From Ophiosphaerella korrae (Eukaryota; Ascomycota; Dothideomycetes; Pleosporales; Phaeosphaeriaceae): a stretch of DNA of 13,446 nt. The stretch is from the NCBI GenBank assembly GCA_028456385.1, contig JALNQF010000818.1, forward strand, positions 1 through 13,446, in the 5' to 3' direction. Every line of letters starts with the position of its first letter. The stretch's first letter is position 1. A program made the translations under genes and the position numbers. The notes under the pieces are model-generated. The model was not told the origin of the DNA. It saw only the letters and a list, made by a program, of their open reading frames with translations, and ran no database searches. Below are positions 9,721-13,446 of this stretch, piece by piece.

Positions 9721-10139
9721 CTATAAAGAGTAAAGTATAAAATAAAGGTTTATATAGACTACAAGAATCTTATAAAATTTATAATAAATAAGGACTTATT
9801 ATAATACTATATAAGATAGTAAGAGTTTCTATTAATATTTAATATAGAAATAATATATACTAAAAGTAAAGATAACTAATTTATAGATACTATAAGTAGA
9901 AGACTAGACTTATAAGAAGAAGTAAACGCTACTAGTATAGTTCTAGTTAAGAATAAAGAAAGATATTTAGTTTTAAATATACTTAAAATAGCTATAATAC
10001 TTAAAAGAAAGAGTAGTAAGCTAGATAAATAGATTTAGAAAGTAATATAAGAAGTACCTAAAGAAATAGAGAAACTAAAGATATAAGAAGAACTAGTATA
10101 AACTTATAAAAAGATATATATTCTAAGAAAGATCTAAAG

Positions 10140-10760
10140 AGAATTTATACAATAATTCTATAAATTAAAAGTATATAGATACTAAGGAATCGATAAAATA
10201 CTAGATAGACTACTAAAAGACTACTATATCCTAAGAGTAAGATAACTAGTAATAGAAGTACTATAAGATTATATAGAATACTATAAGAATAAGTATAATA
10301 GATACGTACTATATAAGATACTATAACTAGTTAAGATATTAGAATAACTATAGAGAGTTATTATAATAGACTTTATTATAAAACTACTAAAGTCTAAAGA
10401 CTTTATATTAGAAGTTAACTATAATAGAATCTTAATAATAGTAGATAAACTTATAAAGTACTTATACTTTAGACTATATAAAGAAAAAAGTAGGATAGAG
10501 GTTACTATATACTAGGTTTTAGGAACTATAATTAGCTAATATAGTATTCTAAATAAGATTATTATAGATAAAGACGTACAATTTATATTAAAACTATAAG
10601 GAATAATACTAGCGCAACTAGGAGTTAAATATACAATATTAATAGTATATTATCTATAGATAGATAGATAATTAGAACGTATAAAATAGATAGTAGAACA
10701 ATATTTAAGATACTACCTTAACTATAACTAGAATAATTAGGTATAGTTACTTCTTATAGT
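10140..10760 (+). other. integrase (HHCC finger plus DDE core), element 2
   Basis: The zinc finger is visible as 'E-F-I-Q-stop-F-Y-K-L-K-V-Y-R-Y' (from 10141) followed by 'G-I-D-K-I-L', with His-type positions turned to Tyr (10159, 10174, 10180), then a C-X2-C pair as Tyr at 10270 and 10279. The catalytic core retains all three acidic residues: Asp 10369 in 'I-D-F-I', Asp 10567 in 'I-D-K-D-V-Q-F' and Glu 10675 in 'L-E-R-I-K'. Distances (99, 198, 108 nt) equal those in element 1. Despite intact D-D-E it is inactive because of stops and loss of the zinc ligands. Confidence 0.87.
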
Positions 10761-11199
10761 ATAATTAGTATATAATAGCGTAAAGAACGTAGTAATAAGA
10801 ATATTACCTTTCTTTATAAACTATAGATTTAACCCTAGTATATATAAAATACTAGGAATATAAATATCTTAGTTTTTAAGAGGAGAAAACTTTATAGAAA
10901 GACTTAAAGAAATATATAACTAACTATAATAGGATATAGAATTCCTATAAAATAGGATAGTAAAGTACTATAATAAAAAGTACTAAGAAGAACCTTAATT
11001 TAAAGAAAGAGAAAAAGTATAGTTACTATAAAAGAATATTAAGAGTAAATAACTAAGTCCTAAACTAGATTATATTAAGATAAGACTATATAAAATTAAG
11101 AAGAAAATTATACTAGTTATATTTAAACTAAAGCTAATAAGTAAAATAAAGATATACTTAATATTCTACGTATTACTAATAGAAAAGGTACTATAAGAA

Positions 11200-11400
11200 G
11201 TAGAGCTACTAGTATACAAAGTAGATATATATAGAGAATAGAAAGAATAAGAAGTTAAAGAAATCTTATAATACTAGTTCTATAATAGTAAAAACTACTA
11301 CTTAGTAGAATAGATAAGTATAGATAAAAAAGGGTAACTATAGGAGAAAATATAAGAACTAGAAAATAATCTTAGTTACTTTAAGAAACTAAAAGAGTTC
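11200..11400 (+). other. chromodomain at pol C-terminus, element 2
   Basis: In frame with the integrase, codons 11296-11358 read 'Y-Y-L-V-E-stop-I-x-x-D-K-K-G-stop-L-stop-E', the chromodomain core 'Y-L-V-x-W-x-G-Y ... W-E' with the Trp at 11311 turned into TAG and the second Trp also a stop. It continues as 'E-L-E-N-N-L', a typical C-terminal helix. The domain is more diverged than that of element 1, consistent with a separate family. Confidence 0.78.
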
Positions 11401-11890
11401 TAAAGTTAAAACCTTCTAGAGCGCTTTATAGTAAACTAAGAAAATTAATAATACTACTACTAGATAGAGAGATAATAGGAGCGCCTAATATAATAGTAGC
11501 TAGAGTAGCCTCTACTACGTTATCTAAATCTAATTTAGCTTCTAAGGTATAAGACTATTTAGACAACTTAGTATTATTATAAGCTTTTATCTTATAAAGA
11601 TACTTAATATAAGAATAAAGCTTTACTAGCTTATAAAGAATTAACTTATACTTAGCCTTAGCTATAGTAAGCTATAATAATAATTATACTTAAGCTTTAT
11701 TAATAGCTTACCTTATATAACTTAGTAGAGGGTAACTATATAGAAATTAAATACTTATACTCTATAAGTATAACCTTAGAAGAAATATACTTATACTAAA
11801 TATTAGTAAGAATATACTTATTGTAGTATTTACTATTATTTAAGGATATTAAGTAAGAGAGGCCTAACTTAGTATAATAATAATAATAAA
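11381..11890 (-). pseudogene. unassigned minus-strand ORF converging on pol 2, RIP-degraded
   Basis: The minus strand read from about 11890 down to the TAA at 11381-11383 gives about 165 codons in one frame, broken only by TAA/TAG. The C-terminal half has strong coding character: a basic helical run ('A-K-A-K-Y-K-L' then 'Y-K-L-V-K-L-Y-S-Y-I-K-Y-L'), an acidic helix ('L-E-A-K-L-D-L-D-N-V-V-E-A'), then a Ser/Pro-type tail ('A-P-I-I-S-L-S-S-S-S'). The upstream half is Ser/Ile/Leu-rich and less convincing. It overlaps the end of pol 2 by about 58 bp. I do not recognise the family. It resembles the minus-strand ORF after element 1 in layout (Lys-rich helix, acidic helix, Ser-rich end) but not clearly in sequence. 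Confidence 0.4.
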
Positions 11891-12193
11891 ATATTTTAAC
11901 CCTATTACAAATAATACAAGCTATAAGAAAAAGTTTATTACACTAGGACTAAGATAGTATAAGAAGTAATAAGGAGCTAGAGATTAATAAAAGAATAAAA
12001 CTAATAACTCTAGCTTTAGTATAGAGAAACAAGAAACTATATAGAAGAGAGAATAGTGTTATAGTAGTAATAAGAGAAACTAAGATAGAACTAATTAGTC
12101 TACGCTTAGTTACTAACAAAGTATAGGATAAGTAAGGTAATAACCTATAAAATAATAAGCTTAATTAGAAAACTAACTATAATAGAGATACGT
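11891..12193. other. no gene recognised
   Basis: This AT-rich RIP-altered stretch lies downstream of the antisense ORF. It begins beside a short AAT run (TAATAATAATAATAAAA around 11876-11892). I see no conserved protein motif in any frame and no RNA gene. It may be the upstream part of the minus-strand ORF or a degraded LTR. Confidence 0.5.
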
Positions 12194-12303
12194 AATAAAT
12201 TTATAAATTCGCGATCTTAGTAAATATAAAGTTATAAAGCTATTATATAATAAATTTATAAATTTATAATCTTAGTAAATATAAAGTAGTAAAGTTACTA
12301 TTA
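12194..12303. repeat. 55-bp direct duplication, two copies
   Basis: Copy 1 (12194-12248) and copy 2 (12249-12303) are adjacent and near-identical: both open with AATAAATTTATAAATT and share CTTAGTAAATATAAAG in the middle. The main difference is a CGCGATC block in copy 1 (about 12210-12216) against TATAATC in copy 2, plus a few single-base changes near the end. No coding function is evident. Confidence 0.85.
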
Positions 12304-12700
12304 TAATATTACTATATAATTAGTAATAATACGTATTATTAGGATAGTATTAGTAATTTAATCCTTTAACTATAGAACGTTAATATAAGATAGTTATAAA
12401 ATATCTTCTATTATTTATAGTTATTATAGATTACTATAAGAGCTTTTATTATTACCTTATAATCTACTAACTCTTATAAGATAGGTATCTATAGTCGATA
12501 ATAGGTAGCCTATTATACTACTATACTAATCTAGATAAAAAAGAGCTAATAGCTAGTTTAGCTATTATAGTAGTATATAATATATATACTAGTTATAATT
12601 ATTTAAAGTTTTTTAAACTTACTTTATACTTACTAAAAGTTATACTAAGTTATATATAAGAAAATATACTAGCTAATAGAGCTAGTAATACTAGTTACTT
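12304..12700. other. gene-free RIP-altered DNA
   Basis: No open frame with recognisable motifs. It contains the nested hairpin at 12514-12577. Base composition and CpA/TpG depletion are the same as in the retroelements, so it is most likely further degraded repeat DNA. Confidence 0.5.
12514..12577. repeat. nested inverted repeat (hairpin)
   Basis: The 12-mer TATACTACTATA at 12514-12525 is perfectly inverted at 12566-12577 (TATAGTAGTATA). A smaller perfect pair, AATAGCT at 12548-12554 and AGCTATT at 12560-12566, is nested inside the loop. This could be a small terminal-inverted-repeat remnant or a chance structure in low-complexity DNA. Confidence 0.65.
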
Positions 12701-12853
12701 AATATATTTTATTACTACTTAGCTTATATTACTCCTTAGCTTACTCTAAAAACTTACTAAAAATTATAAAAACTATACCTTAATATCTTAATAATAGTTT
12801 AATAATAAATTCTAAAATTTTATAATAAGCTTTTTATACTAACTTAGAAGTAC
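12701..12853 (+). repeat. left arm of long inverted repeat
   Basis: Positions 12701-12818 are the reverse complement of 13011-13129 with about 10 mismatches in 118 bases (about 91% identity by hand alignment); several mismatches are C/T. Inward of this core, the arm resumes after a roughly 25-bp indel at AACTTAGAAGTAC (12841-12853), matching the complement of 12958-12971. Similarity seems to fade outward beyond 12670. The repeat family is not recognised. Confidence 0.85.
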
Positions 12854-12957
12854 CTATAGAAGTACTATAATAATATAACTAGTAGTTATAAAGATACTAA
12901 GTTTTGTCTCTTAATTTTAAGCTAAATTATAATACTACTAGAACTATATAATAAATT

Positions 12958-13129
12958 TACTTTCTAAGTTAAATAAGAGCTTTAAAATAGCTATTTAAAG
13001 ATAGAATAAGAATTCTATAATTTATTATTAAGTTATTATTAAAAAATTAAAGTATAGTTTTTATAATTTTTAGTAAGTTTTTAGAGTAAGCTAAAGAGTA
13101 ATATAAGCTAAAAAGTAATAAAATATATT
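12958..13129 (-). repeat. right arm of long inverted repeat
   Basis: This is the reverse-complement partner of 12701-12853, with the core at 13011-13129 and an inner block at 12958-12971. The centre between the arms (12854-12957) is about 100 bp of unrelated AT-rich sequence. A transcript across it would fold into a long hairpin. It could be two copies of one short repeat or LTR fragment inserted in opposite orientation. Confidence 0.85.
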
Positions 13130-13446
13130 AGCTTAGTAAAGCTTATTAATAGTACTAAGTATACTCTAATTATTTTTTACTTTAAACCTTTTATAATTAT
13201 AAAATAGGAATTTTTTAATATATTTTAAAAAAAAAACTTTGTATTTTTAAGTTTTATAATTTTAAATAAATTTCTAGTAATATATAAGTATAAAAATAAC
13301 TAATATTAGTATTATATTTACGAAAACTTAATATATTATATAAAATTATATATTTCTAACTAAATTATAAGTAAATTCTCTAAAAGAATATATAAATAGT
13401 TTAATTTCTTTATAATTTATAGTTTTAAATATTTAGATATATAATT
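13130..13446. other. no gene recognised
   Basis: The right edge is extremely AT-rich, with a ten-A run at 13227-13236 and no open frame or motif I can support. CpA/TpG are still nearly absent. Homopolymer runs of A and T are more frequent here than inside the retroelements. Confidence 0.5.

Larger units (their letters stand above)
7021..11439 (+). pseudogene. pol: pol polyprotein of element 2, RIP-degraded
   Basis: Continuous with gag in one frame, it carries protease, RT, RNase H, integrase and chromodomain. The stretch from about 7021 to 8150 is in frame and coding-like (for example 'L-L-V-E-D-L-E-R-E-E-L' near 7266-7300) but holds no domain I recognise; it is likely a linker. Catalytic status: protease Asp to Asn (8194), second Asp of the RT box to Asn (9109), while the first RT Asp and all three integrase D-D-E codons survive. 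Many TAA/TAG stops at Gln/Trp codons abolish expression. The first in-frame stop after the chromodomain tail that is not clearly a Gln/Trp position is at 11437-11439; further stops at 11446 and 11449 are alternatives. Confidence 0.85.
5984..11445 (+). mobile_element. Ty3/Gypsy chromovirus element 2, RIP-inactivated
   Basis: A second retrotransposon on the + strand with gag (two knuckles), protease, RT, RNase H, integrase and chromodomain. Every landmark is in one frame (codon starts leave remainder 1 on division by 3): knuckles 6877 and 6946, protease Asp 8194, RT Asp 8914, RNase H Asp 9547, integrase CxxC 10270, chromodomain Trp 11311. Core spacings equal those of element 1, but the residues differ clearly (Y-F-D-D here against Y-L-D-D), so it is a related but distinct family. 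I could not identify flanking LTRs; the 14-bp array lies at the 5' side and an antisense ORF at the 3' side. Ends are therefore approximate. Confidence 0.86.
1..13446. other. RIP-mutated, AT-rich repeat block
   Basis: The whole window is nearly devoid of CpA and TpG dinucleotides: by eye I find fewer than about 25 TpG in 13.4 kb. TpA is extremely abundant, and CpT, ApG, GpC and a fair number of CpG persist. The same bias covers coding and non-coding parts and both strands. This is the known signature of fungal repeat-induced point mutation acting mainly on CpA. Where coding frames are recognisable, CAA/CAG has become TAA/TAG, TGG has become TAG/TAA, Cys and His codons have become Tyr, Gly has become Arg/Glu/Lys and Asp has become Asn. 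I infer a heterochromatic, transcriptionally silent AT-rich block of an ascomycete genome. Confidence 0.9.

Noticed and set aside
11415..11436. Inverted copy of the 14-bp unit (CTAGAGCGCTTTAT)
   Set aside because: Only a single 9-10 base match inside the overlapping pol 2 and minus-strand frames; not enough to call a repeat copy.
1..13446. A genome with a reassigned genetic code (TAA/TAG read as Gln), since stops fall at Gln positions
   Set aside because: Stops also fall at Trp positions, invariant Cys/His of the knuckles read Tyr, catalytic Asp reads Asn, and Gly reads Arg/Lys. These are real mutations, and non-coding DNA shows the same CpA loss.
1..13446. Organellar (mitochondrial) DNA because of the AT richness
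   Set aside because: No mitochondrial protein, tRNA or rRNA genes are visible, and the content is LTR retrotransposons with RIP signature, which is nuclear.

Overview
The window looks like a relic block of transposable elements in a filamentous ascomycete fungus (Pezizomycotina) with very active repeat-induced point mutation (RIP). It is very AT-rich on both strands. CpA and its complement TpG are almost absent, while TpA, CpT/ApG and a fair number of CpG remain. By eye I found only one ATG on the + strand (2820-2822). No intact gene is present. Every recognisable coding frame is interrupted by TAA/TAG at positions where the family has Gln or Trp, and Cys/His codons have become Tyr. That is the signature of C-to-T change at CpA on both strands.

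Layout. (1) 1-~5235: a Ty3/Gypsy chromovirus-type LTR retrotransposon on the + strand, entering from outside the left edge. It keeps gag with a CCHC knuckle, protease, reverse transcriptase, RNase H, integrase and a C-terminal chromodomain, all in one frame. (2) ~5209-5818, minus strand: a decayed ORF of about 200 codons converging on the 3' end of that pol. (3) 5886-5983: seven copies of a 14-bp tandem repeat. (4) ~6001-11439, + strand: a second, diverged chromovirus with two gag knuckles, also in one frame throughout. (5) ~11381-11890, minus strand: another decayed ORF converging on the end of pol 2. (6) ~11890-13446: gene-free DNA holding a 55-bp direct duplication, a small hairpin and a long imperfect inverted repeat of about 120-150 bp per arm.

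The two retroelements share several exact inter-motif spacings: RT Asp to Y-x-D-D 186 nt, RT Asp to RNase H Asp 633 nt, integrase CxxC to first catalytic Asp 99 nt, first to second Asp 198 nt, second Asp to Glu 108 nt. So both decayed by point substitution with no net indels in these parts. Neither can move on its own. I could not identify LTRs, primer-binding sites, host genes, tRNA or rRNA genes. I found no new functional system. The most unusual points are the recurring convergent minus-strand ORF after each pol, the long inverted repeat, the 14-bp array and the sequence context of the surviving CpA sites.
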